Shown piece by piece: positions 1 through 11,909 of a DNA stretch of 64,000 bases (positions are counted from its first letter, which is position 1; every line of letters begins with the position of its first letter). The position numbers and the translations under genes were made by a program. The DNA comes from an uncultured Clostridia bacterium (GTDB taxonomy: Bacteria > Bacillota > Clostridia > TANB77 > CAG-508): assembly GCA_947632605.1 (NCBI GenBank), contig CANRPX010000001.1, positions 52,535 to 116,534 of the forward strand, in the 5' to 3' direction. The notes below the pieces were generated by a model. The model saw only the letters and a list, made by a program, of their open reading frames with translations, did no database searches and was not told the origin of the DNA.

Positions 1-864
1 CATGCTGCAATGCACTTAATTTATGCAAGATTTATGACAAAAGCTTTACGTGATTTAGGATATTTAGATTTTGATGAACCATTTAAGAGATTAGTTCATC
101 AAGGTATGATTTTAGGTCCTGATGGAAATAAAATGAGTAAGAGTAAAGGAAATACAGTATCACCAGATGAATATATTGATAAATATGGTGCAGATATATT
201 TAGAATGTATTTAATGTTTGGCTTTGATTATAAAAATGGTGGACCTTGGGATGACAAGGGAATAGAAGCTATGACAAGATACTTTACTAGAATAGAAAAA
301 TTAATTGATTCTATTTCTAATAATGAAATAACTTATGGTGAAGAAAAAGAATTATCAATTGAAGAAAAAGATCTTTTAAGAGTAAAAGCAAGAACAATAA
401 AATCAATGACACAAGATATACAAGAATTCCAATTTAATACAGCAATTGCAAGACACATGGAATTATTAAACCAAATTAATGAATATTTAAGAGTAAGTAA
501 AAATATTAATGAAAAAATATTTAAACAAGTAGTTACAGAATATTTAGTGCTTTTAGCACCACTTGCTCCACACTTTGCAGAAGAATTATGGAAGGCATTT
601 GGAAAAGAAACATCAATTCATAAAGAAGAATGGCCAAAGGTAAATGAAGAAGAATTAAATGGTGGAACAAAACAAGTACCAATTCAAATTAATGGTAAGT
701 TAAAAGATTGTATTTCAGTTGATGCAGAAGCAAGCAATGAAGAAATATTAGAATTAATAAAGAAAAGTCCAAAAATTGTTGAAGCATACAATAATTTTGA
801 AATAAAAAAAGAAATTTATGTTCCAGGAAAAATATACAATTTAGTAACTGGTGCAAAAAAATAA
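1..864 (+). CDS. leuS: Leucyl-tRNA synthetase, C-terminal part (truncated by window start)
   Basis: Frame open from base 1; HAAMHLIYARF, KMSKSKGNTVSP (KMSKS motif) and the anticodon-binding domain are recognisable. Confidence 0.97.
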   Translation, partial: HAAMHLIYARFMTKALRDLGYLDFDEPFKRLVHQGMILGPDGNKMSKSKGNTVSPDEYIDKYGADIFRMYLMFGFDYKNGGPWDDKGIEAMTRYFTRIEKLIDSISNNEITYGEEKELSIEEKDLLRVKARTIKSMTQDIQEFQFNTAIARHMELLNQINEYLRVSKNINEKIFKQVVTEYLVLLAPLAPHFAEELWKAFGKETSIHKEEWPKVNEEELNGGTKQVPIQINGKLKDCISVDAEASNEEILELIKKSPKIVEAYNNFEIKKEIYVPGKIYNLVTGAKK

Positions 865-901
865 TATATTGATTTAAAAAAATCTATATGTTATAATCAT
901 T

Positions 902-1267
902 TTGATTTTAACAAAAGAAAGATGGGTGTTATTTTTGATATTTATAGCAATAATAATTTTGCTATTAATGATGATAGTACTATTAACTTTACTTGCTGTT
1001 GCACAAATAAAGATGGCAGGTATAGAAGTTAAAGACTTTTGGTCTTTCATTAAAGCAAATGATACTTTAAATAAATTATATGCATTTTCTGTAAAGTATG
1101 ACAAGCTTAGTCCTCAACAACAGGTTATGTTTTTACACGAAGCAGATACTATATTTGATGCTTTTGCTAAAGTACCAGATATGCTTTGGGAAGAAGAATA
1201 TCCAAAATATATGAAAATTTTAGATAAATATAAAGATATAAAAATAAAAAGATGGGAATCTCAGTAG
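902..1267 (+). CDS. Small membrane-anchored hypothetical protein
   Basis: N-terminal hydrophobic helix (LFLIFIAIIILLLMMIVLLTLLAV) then a soluble region; the exact start is uncertain. Confidence 0.55.
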   Translation: MILTKERWVLFLIFIAIIILLLMMIVLLTLLAVAQIKMAGIEVKDFWSFIKANDTLNKLYAFSVKYDKLSPQQQVMFLHEADTIFDAFAKVPDMLWEEEYPKYMKILDKYKDIKIKRWESQ

Positions 1268-1337
1268 TAAGTATATACTACTGAGATTTTTTCACACTTT
1301 TAACTCTTTCTCATATCATATAAATATATAGAAAAAG

Positions 1338-2492
1338 ATGGAAGGTATGAAAATGGATATAAAATATTTTGACCATGCAGCAACTACAGCGGTTGATGAA
1401 AGGGTATTAAAAGAAATGATACCATATTTTTCTGAGAGCTATGGAAATCCTTCTTCTGTATATAGTATTGGAAGGGCAAATAAAGAAATAATTAATATTT
1501 ATAGAATGAAAATTGCAAACATTTTAGGAGCAAAAGTAAACGAAATTTATTTTACGAGCTGTGGAAGTGAAAGTGATAATTTAATTTTAAAGGGAATTGC
1601 TTTTGCAAATAAAAATTTAGGAAATCATATAATTACTACACAAATTGAACATCCAGCAATATTAGATACTTGTAAGTTTTTAGAAAAGTTTGGATTTAAA
1701 GTAACTTATCTAAAACCAAAAGAAAATGGAATTATAGATATAAATGATATAGAAAAAAGTATAACAAGAAATACAATCTTAATTAGTGTTATGTTTGCAA
1801 ATAATGAAATTGGCACGATTCAGCCTATAAAAGAAATAGGAGAGATTGCTAAAAAATATAAAATATTTTTTCATACAGATGCAGTTCAAGCAATGGGGAA
1901 TATAAATATAAATTTTAAAGACTATAATATAGGTGCTCTATCTATGTCAGCTCATAAATTTTATGGACCAAAAGGAATGGGAGTAGCTTATATTAATGAA
2001 AATATACCATTTATGAGAATTCAAGATGGTGGACATCAAGAGAAAAATAAGAGGGCTGGAACAGAAAATGTAGCAGGAATTGTTGGAACTGGGAAAGCTT
2101 TAGAAATAGCGACTCAGGAACTAGAAAGGTATAATGCTCACATTAAAAAATTAAGAGATTTTTATATTTCAGAAATTATGAGAAGAATAAAATATGTAAA
2201 ATTAAATGGAGATATAGAGAAAAGACTTTCTGGAAATGCAAATATATCATTTAGTGGAGTAGATGGAAGTTTATTATTAGAAGAATTAGATAAAAGACAG
2301 ATATGTGCATCAAGTGGTTCAGCATGTAGTGCAGGACTTTTAAATCCTTCACATGTATTACTTTCAATAGGAGTTCCTAAAAATTTAGCTAAAAGTAGTT
2401 TAAGAATAACTTTTGGAAGAGAAAATACTTTAGAAGAAACAAAATATTTGATAGATAGTATAGAAGAAATTGTAGATAAATTAAGACATTAA
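1338..2492 (+). CDS. Cysteine desulfurase (NifS/IscS family)
   Basis: FDHAATT, SAHKFYGPKGMG (PLP lysine), SSGSACSAG motifs. Confidence 0.95.
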   Translation: MEGMKMDIKYFDHAATTAVDERVLKEMIPYFSESYGNPSSVYSIGRANKEIINIYRMKIANILGAKVNEIYFTSCGSESDNLILKGIAFANKNLGNHIITTQIEHPAILDTCKFLEKFGFKVTYLKPKENGIIDINDIEKSITRNTILISVMFANNEIGTIQPIKEIGEIAKKYKIFFHTDAVQAMGNININFKDYNIGALSMSAHKFYGPKGMGVAYINENIPFMRIQDGGHQEKNKRAGTENVAGIVGTGKALEIATQELERYNAHIKKLRDFYISEIMRRIKYVKLNGDIEKRLSGNANISFSGVDGSLLLEELDKRQICASSGSACSAGLLNPSHVLLSIGVPKNLAKSSLRITFGRENTLEETKYLIDSIEEIVDKLRH

Positions 2493-2527
2493 AAAAGTGA
2501 ACTTAAATTTTTTTAAGTTCACTTTTT
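2491..2527. terminator. Bidirectional terminator between convergent genes
   Basis: AAAAAGTGAACTTAAA / TTTAAGTTCACTTTTT hairpin between convergent ORFs. Confidence 0.8.
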
Positions 2528-2546
2528 ATAATTATTTAAATATTAT

Positions 2547-3467
2547 TTATTCTGCTTTAGGTTTCTTTTGAGAATCTTTAACTACATCAGACATTGCTCC
2601 TAAAGAACTTAGAGCTTTTGTTGCTTCAAAAGGAATAAATATTTTATTTGCTTCACCTTTTGCAACTTCTTGTAAAGCTTCTAAAGATTTTAATTGAACT
2701 AATTTATCACTAGGATCTGATTTTTTAATTGCTTCATAAACCATATTTATTTCTTGAGCTTTAGCATCTGCTACTTGTTTAATTGCTTCTGCTTCACCAG
2801 TTGCTCTTCTAATTCTAGCTTCTCTATCTGCTTCAGCATCTAATATAGCAGCTTCTTTTCTACCTTCAGCAAGTGTAATTGCAGATTGTCTTTCACCTTC
2901 AGCTTCTAGAATTAAAGCTCTTTTATTTCTTTCTGCGTTCATTTGTTTTTCCATTGCATCTCTAATGTCAGCAGGTGGTGTGATATCTTTAATTTCAACT
3001 CTGTCTATTTTGCATCCCCAAGCATCTGTTGCTTCATCAAGTATTGCTCTTAATTTATCATTAATTATATCTCTTGAACTAAATGTTTCATCTAATTCCA
3101 TTTTACCAACAATATCACGAATTGTTGTTATAGATAAATATTCAATACCCTTTTTTAAACTTTGAATTTCATAAACAGCTTTTGCTGGATCTGTAATTTT
3201 ATAGAACACAACAGTATCAATAGTAATTGTAACGTTATCTGATGTAATAACAGCTTGTGGTGGAATATCCATAGTTTGTTGTTTTAAACTAACTACTGAA
3301 CGAACTTGATCTAAAAAAGGAACAATTATTGTAAGACCAGCTTCTGCAACTTTGTGAAATCTACCTAATCTTTCAATAATATAAACTTCTGATTGTTTAA
3401 CAATTTTAATTGTTTTGTAAGCTACAATACAAATGATGACAAATAATACTAATAAGAAAGCTCCCAT
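2547..3467 (-). CDS. SPFH/Band 7 (stomatin/QmcA-like) protein
   Basis: N-terminal TM helix, VYIIERLGRFHKVAEAGLTIIVPFLDQVR, coiled-coil EAEGERQSAITLAEGRKEAAILDAEADREARIRRATGEAEA. Confidence 0.93.
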   Translation of the reverse strand: MGAFLLVLFVIICIVAYKTIKIVKQSEVYIIERLGRFHKVAEAGLTIIVPFLDQVRSVVSLKQQTMDIPPQAVITSDNVTITIDTVVFYKITDPAKAVYEIQSLKKGIEYLSITTIRDIVGKMELDETFSSRDIINDKLRAILDEATDAWGCKIDRVEIKDITPPADIRDAMEKQMNAERNKRALILEAEGERQSAITLAEGRKEAAILDAEADREARIRRATGEAEAIKQVADAKAQEINMVYEAIKKSDPSDKLVQLKSLEALQEVAKGEANKIFIPFEATKALSSLGAMSDVVKDSQKKPKAE

Positions 3468-3491
3468 TATAATAAATCCTCCTAAATTTTT

Positions 3492-3941
3492 TTATACTAA
3501 GGGTTTAACTATTGCCTTAACACCCTCAATTTTTTCAACAATTATTTCTGTGTCTTTTGAAATATATGTATTATCAAGTGATTTAGCTGACCAAGTTTCT
3601 CCATCAACTTTTACTTGACCTTTAGAATTAATAGGATCAATATCTGTGATTACTTTTCCAACTTTCCCTTCTAGTGATGCGGAATTTGTTTTTACAAAAG
3701 AATCATTAGATGTAAGTTTATTTACAAATGGTTTTGTTGCAAATAATAATACTGTTGATGAAACTAAAAATATTGCAGACTGAATAACAATATTATCAAT
3801 AAAGAAACTTGAAATCATTGCAATAAAAGCTCCGACAGAAAACCAAAATACTAGAAAACCTAAATTAATGATTTCTATTACTAAAAAAATTCCTGAAAGG
3901 ACAAGCCATATTTTCCACATATATACCTCCAATCTATTCAA
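3492..3941 (-). CDS. NfeD family membrane protein
   Basis: TM helices plus C-terminal OB fold (GKVGKVITDIDPINSKGQVKVDGETWSAKS); partnered with the SPFH gene. Confidence 0.9.
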   Translation of the reverse strand: MNRLEVYMWKIWLVLSGIFLVIEIINLGFLVFWFSVGAFIAMISSFFIDNIVIQSAIFLVSSTVLLFATKPFVNKLTSNDSFVKTNSASLEGKVGKVITDIDPINSKGQVKVDGETWSAKSLDNTYISKDTEIIVEKIEGVKAIVKPLV

Positions 3942-4131
3942 GAAACAGAATAATAGAATTTTTTACAATAACATTATACTATATTTCTTTTAAAAAATAA
4001 ACTATTTTTTTAAATTTACTAAAAATATGTCAAAAAAAGTAGATTTTTTTAAAACCATATTATATAATTTCAAACATAGAACATAAAAACTAAAATGAAA
4101 AATCTAAACGAAAATATGAGAGGAAATAAGT

Positions 4132-5223
4132 ATGAAATCAAAATTAACCGTAGTTTTAGGAATAATTTTAGGATTAATAGTGCTATTATTTATAGGCTTT
4201 TTTATATGGTATAGCATAAATTTAAAACCAGTAAGTAAAATATCTAGTGATGAAAATACGCCAATTAGATTAGAAATTCAAGAAGGAATGGGAATTTCTA
4301 GTATAGCAAACTTATTAGAAAAAAATAATGTAATAAAAAATGCTTTTGCTATGAAGTTATATGCTAAAATAAATAACATTAATAATTTAAAAGCAGGTAA
4401 ATATGATTTCAATAATAGTGAAAATGCGCAAACTATTTTAACTCATATTGTAAATGGAGATGTAGCAAATGAAGAAGTTAAAATTACCTTTATAGAAGGT
4501 AAAAATATGAGATGGATTGCTAAAACTATTGCAAAGTCAACAAATAATACAGAAGAAGATGTTTTTAATCTTTTAGAAAATGAAGAATATATAGATTCTT
4601 TAATAGATAAATATTGGTTTATTACTGATGAAATAAAAGATGATAGAATTTATTATCCATTAGAAGGATATCTATTACCAGATACTTATATTTTTGAAAA
4701 TGAAGAAGTTTCAGTTGAAGATATTTTTAATGTTATATTAAAATATACAGAAAAATTTTTAAATGAATATAAAGAAGATATAGAAAATAATAATTTGACA
4801 TTACATCAAATTTTAACATTGGCTTCACTTGCAGAACTTGAAGGAGAATCTACTGAAGATAGAGCAGAAATTGTTGGTGTTTTCTTTAATAGATTATCTA
4901 GCAAAATGAATTTAGGAAGCGATGTAACTACATATTATGCTTTTAAAGTAGATATGGGAGAAAGAGATTTAACTAAAAAAGAATTAGAAACAGAAAATCC
5001 ATATAATACTAGAGGACCAAATATGATAGGAAAGATACCAGTAGGACCTATTTGTAATCCTAGCAAATCAGCAATAGAAGCTACAATAAATTATAAGAAA
5101 ACAGATGCTTACTTTTTTGTAGCAGATAAAAATGGAAAAGTATATTTTACAAAAACAGAAAAAGAACATAATAAAAAGATTCAAGAATTGAAAGATAAAG
5201 ATTTATGGTATGTTTATGAATAA
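4132..5223 (+). CDS. mltG: Endolytic transglycosylase MltG (YceG-like)
   Basis: LASLAELEGESTEDRAEIVGVFFNRL, PYNTRGPNMIGKIPVGPICNPSKSAIEA signature. Confidence 0.95.
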   Translation: MKSKLTVVLGIILGLIVLLFIGFFIWYSINLKPVSKISSDENTPIRLEIQEGMGISSIANLLEKNNVIKNAFAMKLYAKINNINNLKAGKYDFNNSENAQTILTHIVNGDVANEEVKITFIEGKNMRWIAKTIAKSTNNTEEDVFNLLENEEYIDSLIDKYWFITDEIKDDRIYYPLEGYLLPDTYIFENEEVSVEDIFNVILKYTEKFLNEYKEDIENNNLTLHQILTLASLAELEGESTEDRAEIVGVFFNRLSSKMNLGSDVTTYYAFKVDMGERDLTKKELETENPYNTRGPNMIGKIPVGPICNPSKSAIEATINYKKTDAYFFVADKNGKVYFTKTEKEHNKKIQELKDKDLWYVYE

Positions 5224-5284
5224 ATTTTAAAATAATTCTAATAAATAATATAAATACTAAAAACTATTTAAAAACAAACGAAAC

Positions 5285-5314
5285 TTGACAATATAGGCAA
5301 AATTGGGTTATAAT
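5285..5314 (+). promoter_or_regulatory. Sigma-A-type promoter for the aspS T-box transcript
   Basis: TTGACA (5285-5290) - 18 nt - TATAAT (5309-5314). Confidence 0.7.
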
Positions 5315-5321
5315 AAATATA

Positions 5322-5566
5322 TTATAGACAAATTGCTATGAAGATGAAAGCATATTGAAAAACATTTTACAGAGAAAAAATGCTATTAGCTGAGAGCATT
5401 TTAAATAAAGTTCAATTTGTGAAACACATTGGAGCAATAACAGAAGTTGTGAATTTATGCAACAAATAAAAGTGGAAAACTATTAGTTTTCAAATAGGGT
5501 GGCACCGCGGAAGTTTAGCTTTCGTCCCTGTAACTTAGGTTACAGAGATGAAAGCTTTTTTGTTTT
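5322..5566 (+). promoter_or_regulatory. T-box leader upstream of aspS
   Basis: AGGGTGGCACCGCGG T-box sequence followed by hairpin AGCTTTCGTCCCTGTAAC...GTTACAGAGATGAAAGCTTTTTT terminator; located directly before aspS. Confidence 0.92.
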
Positions 5567-5638
5567 AGTAAATGAAAATTTACATATTACAAGTAATATT
5601 CCGTCCCTATGTAAAAATAAAAAAAGGAGTGAATTTTT

Positions 5639-7408
5639 ATGAAGGAGAATGTTTATAGAACATATAATTGTTCTGAATTACGAGAAAAACACGTAGGAGA
5701 AGAAATTAAGTTAGCAGGTTGGGTAGACACAATTAGAGATTTAGGAGGAGTTTTATTTATTGACTTAAGAGACCAATATGGTATTACACAAGTTGTAATT
5801 TCAGGAGATGAAGAAAAAGTAGATTTTGCAGCAAAAATACCAGTAGAATCTACAATATCAGTTTCTGGAAAAATTAGATTAAGAAGTGAAGAAACAATAA
5901 ATAGAGCAATTGAAACTGGAACAGTAGAGCTATTTGCAGATAAAATTGAGATATTAGGAAAAAGAACAGAAAGATTGCCTTTTGATATTTCAAATAATAG
6001 AAGTGTTAGAGAAGATTTAAGATTAGAATATAGATTTTTAGATTTGAGAGCTAGAAAGAGTTTAGAAAATTTAAAATTAAGAGCACAACTTATTCAATTT
6101 TTAAGAACTCAAATGATAGAGCAAGGATTTTTAGAAGTGCAAACACCAATACTTACTAGTTCATCACCAGAAGGAGCAAGAGATTATTTAGTTCCAAGTA
6201 GAATTTATCCAGGAAAATTCTATGCACTTCCACAAGCACCACAACAATTTAAACAATTACTTATGGTATCAGGAATAGACAAATATTTTCAGATAGCACC
6301 TTGCTTTAGAGATGAAGATGCAAGAGCTGATCGTTCACCAGGAGAATTTTATCAATTAGATATGGAAATGGCATTTGCAACACAAGAAGATGTTTTTGAT
6401 GTAATGGAAAAAGTAATTTATAATACATTTTCAAAATTTTCTAACAAGAAAATAGTAGAATACCCATTTCCAAGAATTCCTTATAAAGAAGCAATGCTTA
6501 AATATGGAACAGATAAACCAGATTTAAGAAATCCGTTAGAAATAAAAGATGTAACAAATATTTTTGAAAAATTAGATATAAAAGTATTTAATGGAAAAAT
6601 AGTAAGAACAATAACACTTCCAAATGGAGCAAATGATACAAGAACTTTTTATGATGAAATGGAAAACTTTGCAATTACAGAATGTAAAGCAAAAGGATTA
6701 GCATGGCTTAAAGTAAATGATGATAGAACTTTGCAAGGACCTATTGCCAAACTTATTCCAAAAGAATCTACTGAAGAACTTTTAACTCAAACTGATACAA
6801 AAGTAGGTGACAGTATTTTCTTCATAGCAGAACATAAAGGAATTGTTGAAAAGTTGGCAGGAGAAATTAGAAAAGAAATAGGAATAAGAAAAAATTTAAT
6901 AGATGATTCAGTTTATAAATTTTGCTGGATAGTAGATTTTCCAATGTTTGAAATTGGAGATAATGGAAAATTAGAATTTTCACATAATCCATTTTCAATG
7001 CCACAAGGAGGAATGGAAGCATTAAATATAAAAGATCCTTTAGATATTTATGCATATCAATATGATATTGTATGTAATGGAATAGAACTTTCTTCAGGAG
7101 CTGTTAGAAACCATGATCCAGAAATTATGGTAAAAGCATTTGAGATGGCAGGATATACAGAAGAAGAAATATTAAGAAAATTTTCTGCATTGTTTAAAGC
7201 ATTCCATTATGGAGCTCCACCACATGCAGGTATTGCACCAGGAATAGATAGAATTCTTATGTTACTTGCAGGAGAAGAAAGCATAAGAGAAGTAATTGCT
7301 TTTCCAATGAATTCAAAAGCACAAGATATATTGATGGGAGCACCAGGGAAAGTAAGTGATAGACAATTAGAAGATATTCATATCAAATTGGATTTAAAGC
7401 AAAGATAA
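5639..7408 (+). CDS. aspS: Aspartyl-tRNA synthetase (bacterial type)
   Basis: TYNCSELREKHVGEEIKLAGWVDTIRDLGGVLFIDLRDQYG, FRDEDARADRSPGEFYQLDMEM, GIAPGIDRILMLLAG. Confidence 0.97.
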   Translation: MKENVYRTYNCSELREKHVGEEIKLAGWVDTIRDLGGVLFIDLRDQYGITQVVISGDEEKVDFAAKIPVESTISVSGKIRLRSEETINRAIETGTVELFADKIEILGKRTERLPFDISNNRSVREDLRLEYRFLDLRARKSLENLKLRAQLIQFLRTQMIEQGFLEVQTPILTSSSPEGARDYLVPSRIYPGKFYALPQAPQQFKQLLMVSGIDKYFQIAPCFRDEDARADRSPGEFYQLDMEMAFATQEDVFDVMEKVIYNTFSKFSNKKIVEYPFPRIPYKEAMLKYGTDKPDLRNPLEIKDVTNIFEKLDIKVFNGKIVRTITLPNGANDTRTFYDEMENFAITECKAKGLAWLKVNDDRTLQGPIAKLIPKESTEELLTQTDTKVGDSIFFIAEHKGIVEKLAGEIRKEIGIRKNLIDDSVYKFCWIVDFPMFEIGDNGKLEFSHNPFSMPQGGMEALNIKDPLDIYAYQYDIVCNGIELSSGAVRNHDPEIMVKAFEMAGYTEEEILRKFSALFKAFHYGAPPHAGIAPGIDRILMLLAGEESIREVIAFPMNSKAQDILMGAPGKVSDRQLEDIHIKLDLKQR

Positions 7409-7522
7409 AATTAATTATTTTGAAAAATAAAAGATATAGAAACTTAAGTAAAAATTAGTTTACAATAAATGGAAAATAGTGTATAATACCTTAAATCAAT
7501 AAATAGTAAAGGGGCGTTTTAA

Positions 7523-9028
7523 ATGAATGAAAATGAAAACAATAATGAAGTAATCCAAACAGAAGAGGACATTAACAGATTAATGCAAATTAGAATGGAT
7601 AAATTAAAAGAATTGCAAGAAAACGGAAAAGATCCATTCGAAATTACAAAATATGATAGAACAGAATTTTCTAAAGACATAAAAGACAACTATGATAAAT
7701 ATGAAGGTAAGGATGTTTCTGTTGCTGGAAGAATTATGGCAAAAAGAATTATGGGAAAAGCTTCTTTCTGTACAATTCAAGATAGTAAAGGTAGAATTCA
7801 AAGCTATGTTAGTATAAATGATTTAGGAGAAGAATCTTATAAAGCTTTTAAAACATTTGATATAGGAGATATTATAGGATTAAAAGGTTTTGTTTTTAAA
7901 ACAAAAACAGAAGAAATCTCTATTCATGCTAAAGAAGTTGTTTTGCTTACAAAATCATTAAGAGATTTACCAGAAAAATTCCATGGATTAAAAGACGTTG
8001 ATTTACGTTATAGACAAAGATATGTTGATTTAATAGTAAACCCAGAAGTTAAGGAAACTTTCCTTTTAAGAAGTAAAATATTAAGAGAAGTAAAAAGCTT
8101 TTTAGATAAAGAAGGATATTTAGAAGTAGATACACCAATTTTAAATACTATTGCAGGTGGTGCTGCAGCCAGACCTTTTATTACACATCATAATACATTA
8201 GATTTAGATATGTATTTACGTATAGCTAATGAATTATATTTAAAAAGACTTATTGTTGGTGGATTTGATAGAGTATATGAAATGGGAAGAATGTTTAGAA
8301 ATGAAGGAATGGATATAAAACATAATCCTGAATTTACAAACATGGAATTATATGCTGCATATCAAGATTATAATGATATGATGAATATAACAGAAAATAT
8401 GATAAGAACAGTTAGTAAAAATGTTTTAGGAACAGCTAAAATTACTTACCAAGGAACAGATATAGATTTAGAATCACCTTGGAGAAGAGTTACTATGATT
8501 GAAGCAATAAAAGAAGTAACAGGTATTGATTTTAATACTATTAATACTGATGAAGAAGCTTTAAAAGTAGCTAAGGAAAAAGGTGTTGAATTAGAAGAAT
8601 CAAAACAAACTAGAGGATATATTATAAATGCATTTTTCGAAGAATTTGTAGAAGAAACTTTAATTCAACCAACATTTATATATGATTATCCTGTTGAAGT
8701 TTCACCTCTTACAAAGAGAAAACCATCAGACAAGAGATTAGTTGAAAGATTTGAAGTATTTATAGATGGTCGTGAATACGGAAATGCATATTCAGAATTA
8801 AATGATCCAATAGATCAAAAAGGAAGATTTTTAGATCAATTAAAACAAAGAGAAGCTGGAGATGAAGAGGCAAATATGATGGATGATGATTTCATTATGG
8901 CTCTTGAATATGGTATGCCTCCAACAGGTGGATTAGGAGTTGGAATTGATAGATTAGTAATGCTACTTACAGATTCTGCTTCAATTAGAGATGTAATTTT
9001 ATTCCCAACAATGAAACCATTAAACTAA
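7523..9028 (+). CDS. lysS: Lysyl-tRNA synthetase, class II
   Basis: [64 protein letters not shown]. Confidence 0.97.
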   Translation: MNENENNNEVIQTEEDINRLMQIRMDKLKELQENGKDPFEITKYDRTEFSKDIKDNYDKYEGKDVSVAGRIMAKRIMGKASFCTIQDSKGRIQSYVSINDLGEESYKAFKTFDIGDIIGLKGFVFKTKTEEISIHAKEVVLLTKSLRDLPEKFHGLKDVDLRYRQRYVDLIVNPEVKETFLLRSKILREVKSFLDKEGYLEVDTPILNTIAGGAAARPFITHHNTLDLDMYLRIANELYLKRLIVGGFDRVYEMGRMFRNEGMDIKHNPEFTNMELYAAYQDYNDMMNITENMIRTVSKNVLGTAKITYQGTDIDLESPWRRVTMIEAIKEVTGIDFNTINTDEEALKVAKEKGVELEESKQTRGYIINAFFEEFVEETLIQPTFIYDYPVEVSPLTKRKPSDKRLVERFEVFIDGREYGNAYSELNDPIDQKGRFLDQLKQREAGDEEANMMDDDFIMALEYGMPPTGGLGVGIDRLVMLLTDSASIRDVILFPTMKPLN

Positions 9029-9082
9029 TAAAAATTTCTATACAACTAGTTATACTGAATTTCATGAAAGAAACTAAAGAAA

Positions 9083-11905
9083 ATGGACGAAGAAGTAATA
9101 AAAATTGTAATTGCTGATGGAGAATATATGGAAACGTATGCTCCATTTCAAGGAAGTAAAGAAGAAAATGAAGAAAAAGTTAAAAGAGGTATACTTACTC
9201 GTCTTGGAATGAAATCAGATGAAATTGATAAAGTAATTGACAGTATAGAAGTAGAGTTTGATTCAGGTGTAGATGGTATGTTTGATGATGGACCATATAC
9301 ACCAATCAAATTAGTAAGAAAGATATATAAAGAACCACCTACAATTGATATTACAGAACCACAAATTCCAGAATCAGAAAAGGAAGAGGCAAGAAAACCA
9401 AGACAAACAATGTTAGAGCAGTATTATGGAGATAGAAAATCTGAAACTAGAAGAAGAAAACTATTTGATAGATTTAAATCTCATATAGTACAAAAAGAAA
9501 TAGATGTATATGATGAAGATGGTACAAAAAGAAAAGTAGAAGCATATACAATAGAAGATTACCCAGAAAAATCACAAGATTCTGATGAATTATTATTAGA
9601 TGGTTACCAAACAAGACTTGAAAGATTATCAAGAGCACATCAAAAAGATTTTTCACCTTATGAAAGAGAACTTCAAAGATTAGAAACATCAGCTATAAAA
9701 GAAATTATCCAAAGATATGAAGAAATGCATACTGTTAGTGTAGAAAATGCTGATAAATTTAAAAAAGAAGCAATGGATTTACTTGCTACTACAAGAGATC
9801 CAGAATTTAGAAAAAAAGCAATTCAAGCATTAATAGACCAAGACACAGAATTTATAGAAACAAATAATTATACATATAATTCTCGACAAAATACAGCTGA
9901 GAATTAAAAAACACTTGGAAAAGATGGTGAGAAATCTGTAAAAGCACAAATTTCTGATGAGCAATCTGCTCTTCAAAAAGCTGGACTTAAAACAATGAAT
10001 TTCTTTATTAGTGTTAGAAATCATACAAGAGCTCCAGTAAATAAAGCAATAGGTACTTATGTTGCATCACCTATATTTAGAGCACTTATGAGAGTTACAC
10101 AATCTAAAACAGAAGAGCCAATAAGTGTTGATGGATTTTTGATTAAACCAATGGAGAGTATATTAGCTACTTCACAAAAACATTCAAGAGGAATGTTTAA
10201 AAACAAACCATCTCATAGATATCATGCAAGAAAAGACTTTTTTATAAGTAGAGAAAGAGAAGAATTAAAAGCAAAATCGGGACAAGATCAAGACTCAAAA
10301 AAAGTTCCAAGAGTAACAGTAGGACAACTTGTAAAATTAGCAATTGTTCCAAGAGTAAACGCAATTATTAATTATAAAGAAGGCAATAAAGCAGTATTAA
10401 ATGCTGGATTACATGATATAGAAGAAGCTACTGCTGAAAGACAAATGCAAATGCTTCAAAAAAGACATAAAATGAAGAGTTCTATTAGAAGAATAGCTTC
10501 ATACGAAAAAGAAATAGAAGATTTAGAAGCCTTATTAAGAACAACGAAAAAACCAGAAGAAAAAGAAAAAATAGAACAAGTTTTGAAACAAAGAAAATTA
10601 TATGCATTAAAATTAAAAGGTAGATTAGCAGAAGTAGAAAGAATAGAAGTAGACAGTGTTTCAACAGATGCAGTTTCTCTTGCTCAACATGATAAAGCAA
10701 ATAAAGCTAATATATCAACTGTTGTAAGAGGATTTAAGTTAGGTGCAAAAATTGCTGCAAGTGCTTATATTAGTAGATACATTTATGAAGAAATTGCACA
10801 TAAATCAAAAACACCTGATACGTATGAATATATTCCAGGTGAAAAAAAGGTTGTAAAAAGAGAAGTTTCAGAAGTAATTACAGAAACAGTTCCAGGAATG
10901 GAAAAAGCTGATGTAGGAAAAATTACTTTAGATGATATATATTCTAAAGGTAGTGGACTTTTAACATACGATGCTTATGGTGGAAAAACGATACAAGATA
11001 ATACATCATTTTTTAGAGGATTAGCTTTTCATTATGAAGGAAAGTTATGTTCAGGATCAGATGGAAGAGGTTTTGATCCAACAGTTTTAACAGATGTAAA
11101 AATAGATCAAGCAATAGATGGTAATACAACAATAGTATCTTTAATTAAAGAAGTAATAAAAGATAAATACGGAAAAGACCTTACAACAGATGAAATAAGT
11201 GATATGATAGTAAGAGGCGATATTTCAGGAATTGATATTTGGAGATCAACTTCTCAAGATGGTGTTCCAATGGGATGGCTTGATGCTACTGAAATCGTTC
11301 CAGATTTAGTAAGCAGTGGTTCACATGAAATTACAAAAGAAGTTGTAAAAACTGTAACAGATGTTGTTACAACTCCTGGAAAATATGTATTAAAGCCTGG
11401 AGTAGAATTTGAATATACAACAACAGAACTAAATCCATTAGCAGTAGCAGCAGAATTAGGACTTGAAGCATCTGAAATTTCTGATTTAAATGAATTTTTA
11501 AGATTTACAAGAAGTCAAGAATCAATTCAAAGAAGACAGCCTAGAATTATAGAATTAATGGCAAAAGAAAATGCTAAGAAAAGAGCTGAAAAGTCAGCAC
11601 AAGGAAAAACAGAAAAAGAAGATGATGAAAAGGGTACTGGTAAACAAGAAACAACTAAGGTTAAGAAAAAAAGAGAAATAAAATCTTTCCAAAGAAGTAA
11701 CAAATCTAAAATTAGATATTATGCACATTATAGTGAAGAAATGAGAAGAGCATCTGAAATAGAAGCTCAAAAAAGAAAAGGTGTTACTGTTTTTGAAGGA
11801 TTTGTTGGAACTAAAAAAGCTGATTTAGCAAGTGGCTATGATGAAAACTTACTTCATGTAAATGATAGAGAAAAACCTATTGATAGTGAAGAAGGAAGGG
11901 ATTAA
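9083..11905 (+). pseudogene. Large hypothetical protein split by one in-frame TAA (9905-9907); ORF-track halves 9083-9907 and 9995-11905 are in the same frame
   Basis: Both ORFs are in frame 2 and the intervening codons are open: ...NTAEN*KTLGKDGEKSVKAQISDEQSALQKAGLKTMNFF...; no independent RBS is evident before 9995. Confidence 0.8.
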
Positions 11906-11909
11906 TAAA

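Noticed and set aside
9995-11905. Independent gene starting at MNFFISVRN
   Set aside because: In the same frame as the upstream ORF with only one stop between and no convincing RBS; treated as one interrupted gene
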